Below, piece by piece: positions 1 through 9,198 of a stretch of 64,000 nt of DNA. The number at the start of each line of letters is the position of its first letter. Position 1 is the first letter of the stretch. The stretch comes from Helicobacter ibis (GTDB lineage: Bacteria; Campylobacterota; Campylobacteria; Campylobacterales; Helicobacteraceae): contig NZ_JAQHXR010000002.1 in NCBI RefSeq assembly GCF_027859255.1, positions 401,420 through 465,419 on the forward strand. The letters run 5' to 3'. The position numbers and the translations under genes are program-made. The notes beneath the pieces were generated by a model. That model was not told where the DNA came from. It did no database searches and worked only from the letters and a program-made list of their open reading frames with translations.

Positions 1-1
1 T

Positions 2-898
2 CTTGGAGTTATCACACAAGATGAAGCAGACAAAAGAGGCTTAAAACTAATTGTAGCTGATTATGGTGCAGAGGCTTGTGGAGATGCAGTTAGGCTTTAT
101 TGGCTTGTAGATTCTAATGATGTAATTGTAGATGCGAAATTTAAGAGTTTTGGTTGTGGGACTGCTATTGCTAGTTCTGATATGATGGTTGAATTATGTC
201 TTGGTAAAAAAGTGCAAGAAGCAGTAAAAATCACAAACATAGATGTAGAAAAAGCACTAAGAGATGACCCAGATACTCCAGCAGTGCCGGGACAAAAAAT
301 GCACTGCTCTGTAATGGCATATGATGTAATTAAAAAAGCAGCAGGGCTATATCTAGGCAAGAATCCAGAAGATTTCGAAGATGAAATAATCGTGTGTGAA
401 TGTGCTAGAGTAAGCCTTGGGACACTAAAAGAAGTAATCAAGCTAAATGACTTAAAAAGCGTAGAAGAAATCACAGAATACACAAAGGCAGGTGCATTTT
501 GTAAAAGCTGTATAAAGCCGGGTGGTCATGAAGAAAGAGAGTATTACTTAGTAGATATTCTGCGTGATGTAAGAGCAGAAATGGAAGAAGAATCTCTAAA
601 AAATAAAGCAGATTCAAGTGCTAGTGGAAATTTGAGCTTCAATGATATGACAATGGTGCAAAAGATTAAAGCTATTGAATCTGTAATTGATGAGAAGATT
701 CGCCCTATGCTTATGATGGATGGCGGAAATATGGAAATAATAGAACTTAAAAATGCAAGCGATGGTTATACTGATGTATATATCCGCTATCTTGGTGCAT
801 GCAGTGGCTGTGCTAGTGGCTCTACTGGGACGCTATTTGCAATTGAATCTGTATTACAAGAAGCACTAGATAAAAGCATTAGAGTATTTCCGGTATAA
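2..898 (+). CDS. nifU: NifU-type Fe-S cluster scaffold protein (5' partial)
   Basis: The open frame runs in from the left edge, so the first few dozen residues are missing. Three parts are visible. The IscU-like domain has its cluster cysteines in EACGDAVR, FGCGTA and MHCSVMA. A central region has VCECARVS and FCKSCIK, like the permanent [2Fe-2S] site of NifU. The C-terminal Nfu domain has GACSGCASG. In Helicobacter this NifU, partnered by NifS, is the general housekeeping Fe-S assembly scaffold. An internal ATG at 182 lies within the IscU-like domain and is not the start. The gene ends before a 397-bp gap that begins with a hairpin. Confidence 0.93.
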   Translation, partial: LGVITQDEADKRGLKLIVADYGAEACGDAVRLYWLVDSNDVIVDAKFKSFGCGTAIASSDMMVELCLGKKVQEAVKITNIDVEKALRDDPDTPAVPGQKMHCSVMAYDVIKKAAGLYLGKNPEDFEDEIIVCECARVSLGTLKEVIKLNDLKSVEEITEYTKAGAFCKSCIKPGGHEEREYYLVDILRDVRAEMEEESLKNKADSSASGNLSFNDMTMVQKIKAIESVIDEKIRPMLMMDGGNMEIIELKNASDGYTDVYIRYLGACSGCASGSTGTLFAIESVLQEALDKSIRVFPV

Positions 899-1295
899 AT
901 AAAGTTTAGATAGATGAGATTCTTTAAATAAAACATACTAGAGGGCGTAATATCATACAATAATTACGCCCTACTCTAAACCTAATAATTTAAATCCAAA
1001 TTCAAAACCATGTAAAAGCCTACAATTACAAGCTTTTGGATACAGATACAATAATCCTATGACTTTGCAACTATGCTTTTTTGTTTTTATTAAAATTCTT
1101 ACTTGTATATTTGTAAATTTAATCATATTAAAATCACACAGAAGGCAGATAAATTCTACAAAAACCTAAACTACACAAAAGTAGCTTCATGTTTTAAAGA
1201 TTTATAAAATCAAAGGAACAAATAGACTTATTAAAAGCAATGTTTTAAGATAAAAACCTTAAAATTTTGCTTGATTTTTATACAAAGGTTACGCA
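899..1295. other. Non-coding gap between nifU and terC-like gene
   Basis: This is 397 bp of very AT-rich sequence. Apart from the hairpin at 942-972 I see no gene, RNA or repeat. It presumably carries the promoter for the TerC-family gene, but no -10/-35 pair is clear enough to call. AAAGG just before 1296 is the ribosome binding site. Confidence 0.5.
942..972 (+). terminator. Hairpin after nifU, possible terminator
   Basis: The arms AGGGCGTAAT (942-951) and ATTACGCCCT (963-972) are perfectly complementary around an 11-base loop, 44 bases after the nifU stop. No strong T run follows, so termination is inferred from position and stem quality. Confidence 0.5.
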
Positions 1296-2093
1296 ATGTT
1301 TGAATGGATAAACTCCCCTGAAATGTGGATAGCACTTGCAACACTTATAGGCTTAGAGATAGTTTTGGGGATAGATAATATCATCTTTATAGCAATTTTA
1401 GTTGGAAGACTACCGCAAGAGAAGAGACAAAAAGCTAGAATCTTCGGACTTAGCTTAGCTATGGCTACTAGAATTTTGTTACTCTTATCACTATTTTGGA
1501 TTATGAAGCTTACAGAACCGCTATTTAGTGTATTTTCACAAGAAATATCAGGCAGGGATATTATCTTAATTCTTGGAGGATTATTTTTAATAGCAAAATC
1601 AACGCTAGAGATTCACCATGATATTGACAATGCAGAAAAACAAGAAGATGAAAACACTCTAAAAGAAGGTGCAAAGAAAGGATTTTTTGCGATTTTAATA
1701 CAAATTGCAATTTTAGATATTGTCTTTTCTTTAGATTCAGTAATTACTGCTGTTGGTATGGTTAGCAATATAGAGATAATGATAATTGCGGTAATCGTGG
1801 CTGTTGGCGTAATGATGATAGCTAGTAAGAGTATTTCAGAATTTGTTGATGATAATCCAACTATTAAGATTCTAGCATTAGCATTTTTAATTTTAGTTGG
1901 AGTAACACTAGTTGCAGAAGGCTTAGAATTCCATATCTCAAAAGGATACATATACTTTGCTATGGCATTTTCACTAGGTGTAGAATCTATAAACATATAT
2001 ATCAAAAAAAAAGCATCTAAAAAAACAACAAAACTCTTAAAACAAGGCTATTCCTTGTTAAGGATAAAACATGAAAACATTAACAATAATTGA
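1296..2093 (+). CDS. TerC-family integral membrane protein
   Basis: This 265-residue protein has about seven hydrophobic segments. The family's acidic membrane motifs are present twice: GLEIVLGIDNIIF near residue 20 and ILDIVFSLDSVIT near residue 145. TerC/Alx proteins are inner-membrane proteins linked to metal (manganese) efflux and tellurite resistance; the substrate here cannot be told from sequence. AAAGG precedes the ATG. The last 23 bases overlap the start of polA in another frame, so the two genes are probably co-transcribed and may be translationally coupled. The tail after residue 235 is Lys-rich and cytoplasmic-looking. Confidence 0.85.
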   Translation: MFEWINSPEMWIALATLIGLEIVLGIDNIIFIAILVGRLPQEKRQKARIFGLSLAMATRILLLLSLFWIMKLTEPLFSVFSQEISGRDIILILGGLFLIAKSTLEIHHDIDNAEKQEDENTLKEGAKKGFFAILIQIAILDIVFSLDSVITAVGMVSNIEIMIIAVIVAVGVMMIASKSISEFVDDNPTIKILALAFLILVGVTLVAEGLEFHISKGYIYFAMAFSLGVESINIYIKKKASKKTTKLLKQGYSLLRIKHENINNN

Positions 2094-4734
2094 TACTTTT
2101 GGATTTCTTTTTAGAAGCTATTTTGCACTCCCAAGACTACAAAATTCACAAGGATTCCCAACTGGGCTTTTAACTGGGTTTGCAAAGACAATAATGCAAC
2201 TACATAGAGATTATCCAAATGATTATTTAATTTTTGCTGTAGATTCAAAAGAAAATCTAAGAAAAAAAATAGACCCAACATACAAGGCAAACAGACAAGA
2301 AGCACCAGAGAATCTAAAAATACAACTAGAAATAGCACTGCAATGGGTAGAGGAAATGGAAGTTAAGAGTATAAGCATAGATGGATATGAAGCAGATGAT
2401 GTAATAGCATCACTTAACAAATATGCAACAGAGCAAGGTATAAAGGTAAGAATAATAAGCCATGATAAAGACTTATATCAGCTAATAAACCAAAATACGC
2501 TTCTCTTTGACCCAATTAAGAAAATAGAAGTAAAACATGAAGAATGCAAAGAAAAATACGGCGTATATCCAGAACAATTTATAGACTATCAAAGCATTGT
2601 TGGAGATACTGCAGATAATGTCCCTGGTGTAAAGGGTATAGGTGCTAAAGGGGCTGCAGCACTCTTAGAAGAGTTTGGGAGTTTGGATAATATTTATGCA
2701 AATTTAGACAAAATAAAAACAGAAAGGATAAGAAAATTACTAGAAGATTCTAAAAGTGATGCTTATAAAAGTAAAGAGCTAGTGAGATTAAACGATTCAT
2801 TAATAAAAAATCTTGATTTACCATCATGTCTAATGCCAAAAATATGCCCACTAAACAACATAATTCCATCTCTAGTAAAATACGACTTAAATAGCATACT
2901 AAAAAAGCTATCAAACACAAAAGAAATAAAACAAAATCTACAAGAGAAACGACAAGATTCTAGATTCTCATACAAATGGAATCTACTAAACACTAATGAA
3001 GCATTAATGGAGTTTGCCAAGAATTTAGATGAAAATCAGATAATCGCATTTGATACAGAAACTACTTCACTTGATGTAAAGACTGCTAAGATAGTCGGAT
3101 TTTCCTTTAGCTTAGATGGGGTAGATTCATACTATGTCCCAATAGCACACAGCTATCTTGGGGTTGAAGAACAAGTAAGCTTAGAGTGTGCAAAAGAATT
3201 TATAAAAAAAATATTCTCATGCAAAGAAATCATAGGACATAATATAAAATATGATATAGAGATTCTAAAAACAAACTTTAATATTTACCCAGACTTCTCT
3301 AAAGTTAGAGATTCCATGATACTTGCATGGCTTTATAAGAGTGATTCTTTAAGCAACTTAGACTTTTTAATGAAAAAATACTTCTCTCATGAGATGATAG
3401 CCTACAAAGACATAGTAAAAAAAGATGAAAATTTCTCGTCAGTATCAATAAGTCATGCAGCACAATATGCTAGTGAAGATGCAGCAGCTAGTTATTGTCT
3501 GTATTTTAAACTAAAAGATTTGCTAGAGCAGGAATTAAATAATATTGCAATAGAAGTTGAGTTTCCATTTATAGAAAATCTAGTAAATATGGAGCTAGGC
3601 GGTATAAGAGTAGATGTAGAATATCTAAACACAATAAAGCAAGAAACAAAACAAAGGCTAAATGATATTTCAGAAGAAATATTTGATATAACACAAAAAA
3701 GATTCAATTTAAATTCACCTCAACAATTAGCAGATGTGCTATTTAACGACTTACAACTACAAACTGGCAAAAAGACGAAATCTGGCTTTAGCACGAGTGA
3801 GAATGTCCTAAAATTACTATATGACACGCATCCAATAATCCCAAAAATCCTAGAATACAGAGAACTCTTTAAACTATATAGCACATATATTGAGCCACTA
3901 ATTTCATATGCACAAAATGACAAAGAACATAGAATCTATACTTCATTTATGCAGACAGGCACAAACACAGGGCGACTAAGCTCCAAAAATCCAAATCTAC
4001 AAAACATACCAACGACAAATGTTCAAGGCAAAAACATACGAAGAGCATTTATCGCCAAAGAAAACCATACTCTACTAAGCCTTGATTACTCACAAATAGA
4101 GCTTAGATTACTAGCTCATTTTTCAGAAGATAAAGCCATGATGGATGCATTTTTTAATGATTTAGATATACATTTAGAAACTGCTAAAAAAATCTTTGGC
4201 AATGAGATGGCAAAAGAATATAGAAGCATAGCAAAGAGCATAAACTTTGGACTAATTTATGGAATGGGACCAAAAAAACTAAGCGAAACGCTAAAAATAG
4301 ACTACAAACAAGCAAAAGAATATATACAAAATTATTTTTTATCATTCCCAAGCGTTAAAGGTTTCCTAAAACTACAAGAAGAATTCATCTTAAAAAATAG
4401 CTATTCAAAAACTATATTAGGGCGAAAGAGAAGCTTTGATTTTAAAGATATACAAGAACATCAAAAAGCAACATTTCTAAGAGAAGGAATAAATGCTATT
4501 TTTCAAGGAAGTGCTGCTGATATCATAAAAATTGCAATGAATAAAATAACACAACAAAAACTGAAATCAAAAATGCTCCTTCAAGTGCATGATGAGCTAA
4601 TCTTTGAATCTCCAAAAGAAGCAGTAGAAGAAGAATCAAAAATAATTGCAGAAATTATGGAAAATGCCTTACAGCTAAAAATCCCACTAAAATGCAGTAT
4701 AAATATGGGTGATAACTGGAGTAAGTTAAAATAA
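2071..4734 (+). CDS. polA: DNA polymerase I
   Basis: At 887 residues this has the usual length and domain order. The N-terminal 5' nuclease (about 1-290) contains DGYEADDVIA and GDTADNVPGVKGIGAKGA. The 3'-5' exonuclease-type domain (about 310-490) has DTETTS, the first exonuclease motif, so proofreading may be retained. The polymerase domain has motif A (LLSLDYSQIELR), motif B (RSIAKSINFGLIYG) and motif C (LLQVHDELIFE). It fills gaps in repair and removes Okazaki primers. Its ATG lies inside the 3' end of the TerC-family gene, after AAGGA. Its stop codon abuts the stop of the convergent acetyltransferase with no gap and no hairpin between them. Confidence 0.97.
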   Translation: MKTLTIIDTFGFLFRSYFALPRLQNSQGFPTGLLTGFAKTIMQLHRDYPNDYLIFAVDSKENLRKKIDPTYKANRQEAPENLKIQLEIALQWVEEMEVKSISIDGYEADDVIASLNKYATEQGIKVRIISHDKDLYQLINQNTLLFDPIKKIEVKHEECKEKYGVYPEQFIDYQSIVGDTADNVPGVKGIGAKGAAALLEEFGSLDNIYANLDKIKTERIRKLLEDSKSDAYKSKELVRLNDSLIKNLDLPSCLMPKICPLNNIIPSLVKYDLNSILKKLSNTKEIKQNLQEKRQDSRFSYKWNLLNTNEALMEFAKNLDENQIIAFDTETTSLDVKTAKIVGFSFSLDGVDSYYVPIAHSYLGVEEQVSLECAKEFIKKIFSCKEIIGHNIKYDIEILKTNFNIYPDFSKVRDSMILAWLYKSDSLSNLDFLMKKYFSHEMIAYKDIVKKDENFSSVSISHAAQYASEDAAASYCLYFKLKDLLEQELNNIAIEVEFPFIENLVNMELGGIRVDVEYLNTIKQETKQRLNDISEEIFDITQKRFNLNSPQQLADVLFNDLQLQTGKKTKSGFSTSENVLKLLYDTHPIIPKILEYRELFKLYSTYIEPLISYAQNDKEHRIYTSFMQTGTNTGRLSSKNPNLQNIPTTNVQGKNIRRAFIAKENHTLLSLDYSQIELRLLAHFSEDKAMMDAFFNDLDIHLETAKKIFGNEMAKEYRSIAKSINFGLIYGMGPKKLSETLKIDYKQAKEYIQNYFLSFPSVKGFLKLQEEFILKNSYSKTILGRKRSFDFKDIQEHQKATFLREGINAIFQGSAADIIKIAMNKITQQKLKSKMLLQVHDELIFESPKEAVEEESKIIAEIMENALQLKIPLKCSINMGDNWSKLK

Positions 4735-5307
4735 TTAATGCTTGATAGTTTGCAAAAATTCCTCTTCTAGCTTTAGAAGTTTTTTGCTACGCTCTTTTAT
4801 TTTTTTTGCAGGTATTCCTGCATAAATTCCAAACTCTTGCGTAGAATCTTTTAATAAACTCATAGCACCTAATGCGGTCCCATTCTCCATAGTTACACTT
4901 GGTAAAATACAACTTCCGCTACCTATTATGCAATGATTTTTTATAGTTATCTTCCCGCCATATTGCTTTGGTTTAAACTCATCAGGAACAAATGGAGCAG
5001 TCAAACTATCGCCTGAATAATCATCACTATGACTGATAAGTCTAACATAATTGCTAATAGCGACAAATGATCCAATTTCTATACCATATCCACCATAAAG
5101 AGATGTAAAAGATCCAATATGAACATAAGAAGCTATTTTTATATCTCCTCCTAAAATTACAAAAGATCCAATTTTTACAAAATCACCCAAAGATATATTT
5201 TGTGGATTATCAATTGTTGTTCTAGTGTCAATCTCTACATTTTGTCCTAAATGTCTAAATCCCATTGACAAAAGATCTTCTCTAGAATACAGCATGGAAT
5301 TCTCCAT
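4735..5307 (-). CDS. Hexapeptide-repeat (LbH) acetyltransferase
   Basis: This 190-residue protein has repeated [LIV]-G-x4 turns (SLGDFVKIGSFVILGG, IGSFVAISNYVRLISH) and GTALGAMSLL followed by GIPAKKIKER. These are typical of left-handed beta-helix O- or N-acetyltransferases of surface sugars (WbbJ/maltose acetyltransferase type). It is the last gene of the 29-kb glycan run and ends against polA. The start ATG lies in the arm of a 20-bp inverted repeat (5291-5310), with a second in-frame ATG in the other arm and no clear Shine-Dalgarno sequence, so translation may depend on ribosomes arriving from the upstream formyltransferase. The acceptor sugar is unknown. Confidence 0.8.
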   Translation of the reverse strand: MENSMLYSREDLLSMGFRHLGQNVEIDTRTTIDNPQNISLGDFVKIGSFVILGGDIKIASYVHIGSFTSLYGGYGIEIGSFVAISNYVRLISHSDDYSGDSLTAPFVPDEFKPKQYGGKITIKNHCIIGSGSCILPSVTMENGTALGAMSLLKDSTQEFGIYAGIPAKKIKERSKKLLKLEEEFLQTIKH

Positions 5308-5310
5308 GCT
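5291..5310 (-). promoter_or_regulatory. Inverted repeat over the acetyltransferase start codon
   Basis: AGCATGGA and TCCATGCT form a perfect 8-bp stem with a 4-base loop. The initiating ATG (5307) is in one arm and a second in-frame ATG (5295) in the other. In the mRNA this could hide the start until an upstream ribosome melts it. The function is inferred. Confidence 0.4.
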
Positions 5311-5319
5311 TTAAATTTT

Positions 5320-6300
5320 CTACAATTCTAGTTTGTGTTTTGCTATATAAAACGATGGAGTGAGCACATAAATCCCCCCCCCCCCCGCAGAATCCAAGTT
5401 TTCAACATTTATTAGTCCTTTTTTATTTTCTAATCCTTGAAGTTTTACAAAATAATCTTTAAAAGATTCATTACTATATAGTTTAATTGCACCATCTCCA
5501 CATTTTAAAATAATACTAGTATCATCTAGTAAAAACACCTTGCCATATTCTATATTATTGCATTCTTTATCTATCTTTTCTGCTTTTGTGATATCAAAGA
5601 CTTTAGATTCACAGATAAGCTTTGCACAAGGATAAGGAGGACAAAAAGAATCTACTAAAGAAATAATATATCTAATAGGCATTCTTACATCTATTAGCAC
5701 ATCATGCATATTTCGCTTACGCCAATAATTTGGGATTCCTACTTGCTTGGTTTTATTTCTAACCAAAGATTCGTTTTGCAAAATCTCACAAATACCATCT
5801 TTACTTAGCTTATCTATTTTTTTATTTATATCATTTATAGTATCACTCTTTAATATCTTAAATGGAAGCTTTAAAATAATCTCTCCACTATCTACACCAC
5901 TATCCATATAAAAAAAGCTCAAAACCCCATCTGTAAGCCCCAAAACCTTATACCAATGTCCTGCATGTCTTCCGCGATTCTTTGGCAAATCCGTCGCATG
6001 TGCTACAATAGTTGCTCTCTTGGATAGCTTGTATATATTTTCTTTTAGAATCTTAGGCCAACTAACAATCAAATAATCCATATCAAAACTAGCAAATAAG
6101 GAAGTAAAATTATTAATATCATCTACTTCATAATACTCACAACCTACACTTTTGGCAAAAGATTCAATATCTACAGAATTATTTGGCAAAAGCTCCTTTT
6201 TTAAGCTCACAACAGCAACTAACTCTCCACCTCCATCCAATACACCTTTTGCTAGAGAGATTGCACTATTTGTAGTTCCTATCACCACACATCTAGGCAT
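5320..6300 (-). CDS. Sugar formyltransferase with 3' poly-G tract
   Basis: This resembles methionyl-tRNA/amino-sugar N-formyltransferases. The N-terminal fold begins PRCVVIGTTNSA. The middle part has HATDLPKNRGRHAGHWYKVL and a GVDSGEII loop like the family's catalytic region. A C-terminal barrel-like domain follows. It probably transfers formyl from N10-formyl-THF to a 4- or 3-amino sugar made by the neighbouring aminotransferase. I chose the ATG at 6300, after GGAAGAAA; an upstream in-frame ATG at 6327 would lengthen the overlap with the aminotransferase. A 13-G tract at codon about 305 gives the C-terminus ending AKHKLEL. With 12 G it would stop after 10 codons. With 14 G it would run on over the next gene's start. 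Confidence 0.8.
   Translation of the reverse strand: MPRCVVIGTTNSAISLAKGVLDGGGELVAVVSLKKELLPNNSVDIESFAKSVGCEYYEVDDINNFTSLFASFDMDYLIVSWPKILKENIYKLSKRATIVAHATDLPKNRGRHAGHWYKVLGLTDGVLSFFYMDSGVDSGEIILKLPFKILKSDTINDINKKIDKLSKDGICEILQNESLVRNKTKQVGIPNYWRKRNMHDVLIDVRMPIRYIISLVDSFCPPYPCAKLICESKVFDITKAEKIDKECNNIEYGKVFLLDDTSIILKCGDGAIKLYSNESFKDYFVKLQGLENKKGLINVENLDSAGGGGIYVLTPSFYIAKHKLEL
5374..5386 (-). repeat. Poly-G tract T1 (13 G)
   Basis: Coding-strand context is GGATTCTGC, then 13 G, then ATTTATGTG. It is read as Ser-Ala-Gly4, about 20 codons from the end of the formyltransferase. The three possible lengths give three different C-termini. Confidence 0.95.
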
Positions 6301-7378
6301 TTTCTTCCACCCATTTATTGACTTCATTGCATACTATATCTATCTTTTCTAACTCCAAATTAGGACCACTAGGTAGTATTAAAAGCTCGTTATTAAAAAC
6401 TTCACTTACAGGAAATTCTTCTTTAATATTCAAATGCGGACAATGATTTAAAGATGGAGATTCTAAAGAAGTTTTAATCCCCTTGCTAAGCAGATATTCT
6501 CTTAATGCTAAATTGTCTTTTGCAAAAATAAGCACTCTCATAGGTACTTCACCATTTTCTATATTTGACTTTAGAATCTTAACCCCCTTTAATTTCTCTT
6601 CATATCTTTTATAATTATTAATTGAAGCTTTCATTTTTTCTTCTATTTTAGAGAGTTGCACTAAGCCAACACTAGCTTGCATATCATTAAACTTGAAATT
6701 ATAAGCTTTAATTTCATAACTATTTTCACTCCTTACATCAAAGACGCCTTGATTTCTAATCCTCCTTAGCCTATCATAATCATTCTTATCTTTCATCACC
6801 ACAATCCCACCTTGCCCTGTTGTAAGAATCTTTGCAAGTCCTAAAGAAAAGCAACCAAACCTACCAAAAGAACCAAGATTTCTACCCTTACTATCTTTTG
6901 AGCCAAAGGCTTGGCAGGCATCTTCTACTATTTCTATATTATGCTTTTTAGCTATTTCTAGGATTCTATCCATGTTAGATGCCACACCATTTAGATGCAC
7001 AGGCACTATTACTTTAGTTTTGCAAGTAATTGCAGTTTCTAAGAGTTCTTCATTGATTGTTTGATTATCTTTTACGTCAATTGCTTTTATTCTAGCTCCT
7101 AGTATAACTCCAGCATGAGCAGTAGCCACAAATGTCCTATTTGGCATTATTATTTCATCTCCTAATTCTATCCCAAGACCCATATATGCTAAAGTTAGTG
7201 CTTGTGTGCCATTAGGGACAGCTAGTGCATAAGGCACATTTAAAAACTTTGCAACTTTTTCTTCAAACTCTTCTGTAATGCTACCTTGCGCGATTTTACG
7301 ACTTTTTATTGCATTTGCAACTGCCTCCTGCTCTTCCTTACCTAAAGATATATTCCACCAATCAATAACATAACTCAT
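6293..7378 (-). CDS. DegT/DnrJ/EryC1/StrS-family sugar aminotransferase
   Basis: This 361-residue PLP enzyme of nucleotide-sugar synthesis shows NGTQALTLAYMGLGI near residue 55, VEDACQAFGS near 150, and FSLGLAKILTTGQGG, where the Lys is the expected PLP Schiff-base residue. It should convert a keto-sugar nucleotide to an amino sugar; the following formyltransferase and the acetyltransferase are natural acceptor-modifying partners. Its ATG overlaps the TGA of the upstream SDR (ATGA, 7375-7378). That overlap exists only when the SDR's poly-G tract is in the length seen here. It overlaps the formyltransferase start by 8 bases. The sugar substrate is not determinable. Confidence 0.9.
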   Translation of the reverse strand: MSYVIDWWNISLGKEEQEAVANAIKSRKIAQGSITEEFEEKVAKFLNVPYALAVPNGTQALTLAYMGLGIELGDEIIMPNRTFVATAHAGVILGARIKAIDVKDNQTINEELLETAITCKTKVIVPVHLNGVASNMDRILEIAKKHNIEIVEDACQAFGSKDSKGRNLGSFGRFGCFSLGLAKILTTGQGGIVVMKDKNDYDRLRRIRNQGVFDVRSENSYEIKAYNFKFNDMQASVGLVQLSKIEEKMKASINNYKRYEEKLKGVKILKSNIENGEVPMRVLIFAKDNLALREYLLSKGIKTSLESPSLNHCPHLNIKEEFPVSEVFNNELLILPSGPNLELEKIDIVCNEVNKWVEENA

Positions 7379-8244
7379 GCCACCACCTCTTTAGCAGCAT
7401 AATTTAAATTATTACAAAAATAACAAGAGATTATCTCTCTATTTGCCCCCCCCCCCGCAGAGAATTTAGTATTTTTCATTGTATTTCCTTTATCATTAGA
7501 TTTTTGCAATGGTGCTTTATTATAAAATTCTGCAATATTTCTTACTAGAGTTTCATATTCTTGTATGCTAACTCCACCATCTACACGCAATATTTGCCCA
7601 TTTACAAAGCTACTTTTTAACAAAAACCAAATAGCCTCACATACATCTTCACTTCTACCCATTCTACCAAGCGGGGATAGCATTTTATAAAGATTGCTTA
7701 ATTCTTCTTCATTTTTATAAAATTCCTCATTTTCTGGCTTTAGAGTTAAAGAAGGTGCTACTGCATTTACCCTTATGCCTCTTTTTGCCAAATTTAACGC
7801 ATAAAATCTAACAATTTGCTCCAAACCAGCCTTAGCTACATGGTATCCTAAAGGCTGATTTTTAGCTATCAGACTCCCGCAAATAGAGCTTACAAAGACT
7901 ATTGTTGCGTTATCACTCAAATGAGTTTCTAAAATATCCAAAGCATTTTTCACCATTATTAATTCCACTTGAATTTCACCACTAAAATCATCAAAACCAC
8001 TTTCACTTCCACGATATTTTAGAAAGAACACTAAATGATCTATTTTTTTGGAATCTTTTAATTTTAATTTCTCTTTTAGTGTACTATAAAACTCATCTTT
8101 ACAAAAATCAGATTCAATAAAATTTACATCAAAAGAATAGGGATTCGTCCGAGAAAATAAGGTAACATCACAATTGTTTAAAGCTTGTTTGGTAAATACT
8201 CCACCAATACCTTTGCTACCACCAAAGATAAACATTTTTTTCAT
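7375..8244 (-). CDS. Short-chain dehydrogenase/reductase with phase-variable tail
   Basis: This Rossmann SDR has the glycine motif FGGSKGIGG at the N-terminus, the catalytic YHVAK near residue 152, and RVDGG near the end of the core fold. The fold is complete by about residue 245. It probably oxidises or reduces a sugar ring position. The last 40 or so residues contain an 11-G tract (Ser-Ala-Gly3) and are unlike SDRs. With 10 or 12 G the protein stops within a few codons. With 11 G it continues to an ATGA overlap with the aminotransferase. An ATG preceded by AAAGGAAATACA just upstream of the tract could also start a separate short peptide. Confidence 0.85.
   Translation of the reverse strand: MKKMFIFGGSKGIGGVFTKQALNNCDVTLFSRTNPYSFDVNFIESDFCKDEFYSTLKEKLKLKDSKKIDHLVFFLKYRGSESGFDDFSGEIQVELIMVKNALDILETHLSDNATIVFVSSICGSLIAKNQPLGYHVAKAGLEQIVRFYALNLAKRGIRVNAVAPSLTLKPENEEFYKNEEELSNLYKMLSPLGRMGRSEDVCEAIWFLLKSSFVNGQILRVDGGVSIQEYETLVRNIAEFYNKAPLQKSNDKGNTMKNTKFSAGGGANREIISCYFCNNLNYAAKEVVA
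7446..7456 (-). repeat. Poly-G tract T2 (11 G)
   Basis: Context is AAATTCTCTGC, 11 G, CAAATAGAGAGATAATC. It lies at codon about 263 of the SDR, downstream of the catalytic fold. Only lengths of 11 (or plus/minus 3) carry translation into the next gene. Confidence 0.95.
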
Positions 8245-9198
8245 CTATTCTAGCCACCCAAGACAATTTTTACATAGATTAATTCTACCCCTTCCACCCT
8301 TAAGATGTGCTTGTTTATACGCTTCTTTTACCTTTGATGTTGTCCATATTTCTTGTATGCTTTGTGTATTTAAATCTCCCAAAATTACATTTCTACACTG
8401 ATCTACATTACATAAAGCAACACTGCCATCACATTTTATTACCATTGTATTCCATAATATATAACATGGTTTTTTGTTTGCTTCTTTGTATATTTCTTCC
8501 ATGTTCCCCTGCATTTGCTCTATAGTATCTTTTTTAGAATCTGTTCCATATACATATGAAAGATCATCAATCCTAATAGAATCTCCACGACTAACATCAA
8601 GAACTCTAGCCCAAAAATTATAAATCTCATCAAAACACTCTTTGTTTGCATTGCTTTTTATAATGCTTACCCTTATTTTAGTTTTATAATTTTTCTCATT
8701 TCTCATTTTTAAAAAACAAATAACATTGGCCATAACTCTCTCAAAAATAAGATTCTTTCGAATCTTTTCATACTCTTTTTTATCAAGGCTATCAATACTA
8801 AAATTAATTGCATCAAGACCAGAATCCAAAATTTCTTTTGCTTTCTTAAAATCCAACAATGAAGCATTAGTAGAGAAATTAACAGCAATATTAGAATCTT
8901 TAAATTTTTTAATTTTAAATGCTAAGCTCTTGTCCAAAAGTGGCTCATTGCCAACAAAAAGTGCTACTTTTGTTACATCATTTTTGTGTAAAATAATCTC
9001 ATTTGCAATCTTAAAAAACAATTCATCTTTCATAATAGCACCACCACGTTTCCACTCATCTATACCGCACATAAGACACCTAGCAGTGCAATTGCTACTT
9101 GTCTCTAACTTTATAAATCTAGGAAAAGAACTATATAATCCCCCCCCCCCCGCAGAGAATCTATCTATTTTGCTAAGCACATATTCTTCATTAGTCAT
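8245..9198 (-). CDS. Radical SAM/SPASM protein, tract-controlled, ON
   Basis: This 317-residue protein has the [4Fe-4S]/SAM motif CTARCLMC near residue 38. A C-terminal SPASM-type region has cysteines in VALCNVDQCR and INLCKNCLGW. Such enzymes start radical chemistry from SAM; the context suggests sugar or glycan modification, but the substrate is unknown. A 12-G tract at codon 16 (FSAGGGG) leaves the frame open, so the gene is ON. Lengths 11 and 13 stop within 15 codons. The start ATG follows AGGAGAAAATTA and overlaps the formyltransferase end by 8 bases. It is closely related to the genes at 18720 and 19682, which have the same layout but are OFF. Confidence 0.9.
   Translation of the reverse strand: MTNEEYVLSKIDRFSAGGGGLYSSFPRFIKLETSSNCTARCLMCGIDEWKRGGAIMKDELFFKIANEIILHKNDVTKVALFVGNEPLLDKSLAFKIKKFKDSNIAVNFSTNASLLDFKKAKEILDSGLDAINFSIDSLDKKEYEKIRKNLIFERVMANVICFLKMRNEKNYKTKIRVSIIKSNANKECFDEIYNFWARVLDVSRGDSIRIDDLSYVYGTDSKKDTIEQMQGNMEEIYKEANKKPCYILWNTMVIKCDGSVALCNVDQCRNVILGDLNTQSIQEIWTTSKVKEAYKQAHLKGGRGRINLCKNCLGWLE
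9140..9151 (-). repeat. Poly-G tract T3 (12 G)
   Basis: Context is AGATTCTCTGC, 12 G, ATTATATAG. It lies in the first 20 codons of a radical SAM gene and reads as Ser-Ala-Gly4. The present length is in frame. Confidence 0.95.

Noticed and set aside
1613..2005. Antiparallel reading frames over known genes (for example opposite terC, polA, ftsZ)
   Set aside because: They have no ribosome binding sites, atypical composition and no recognisable domains; the opposite strand holds clear genes.
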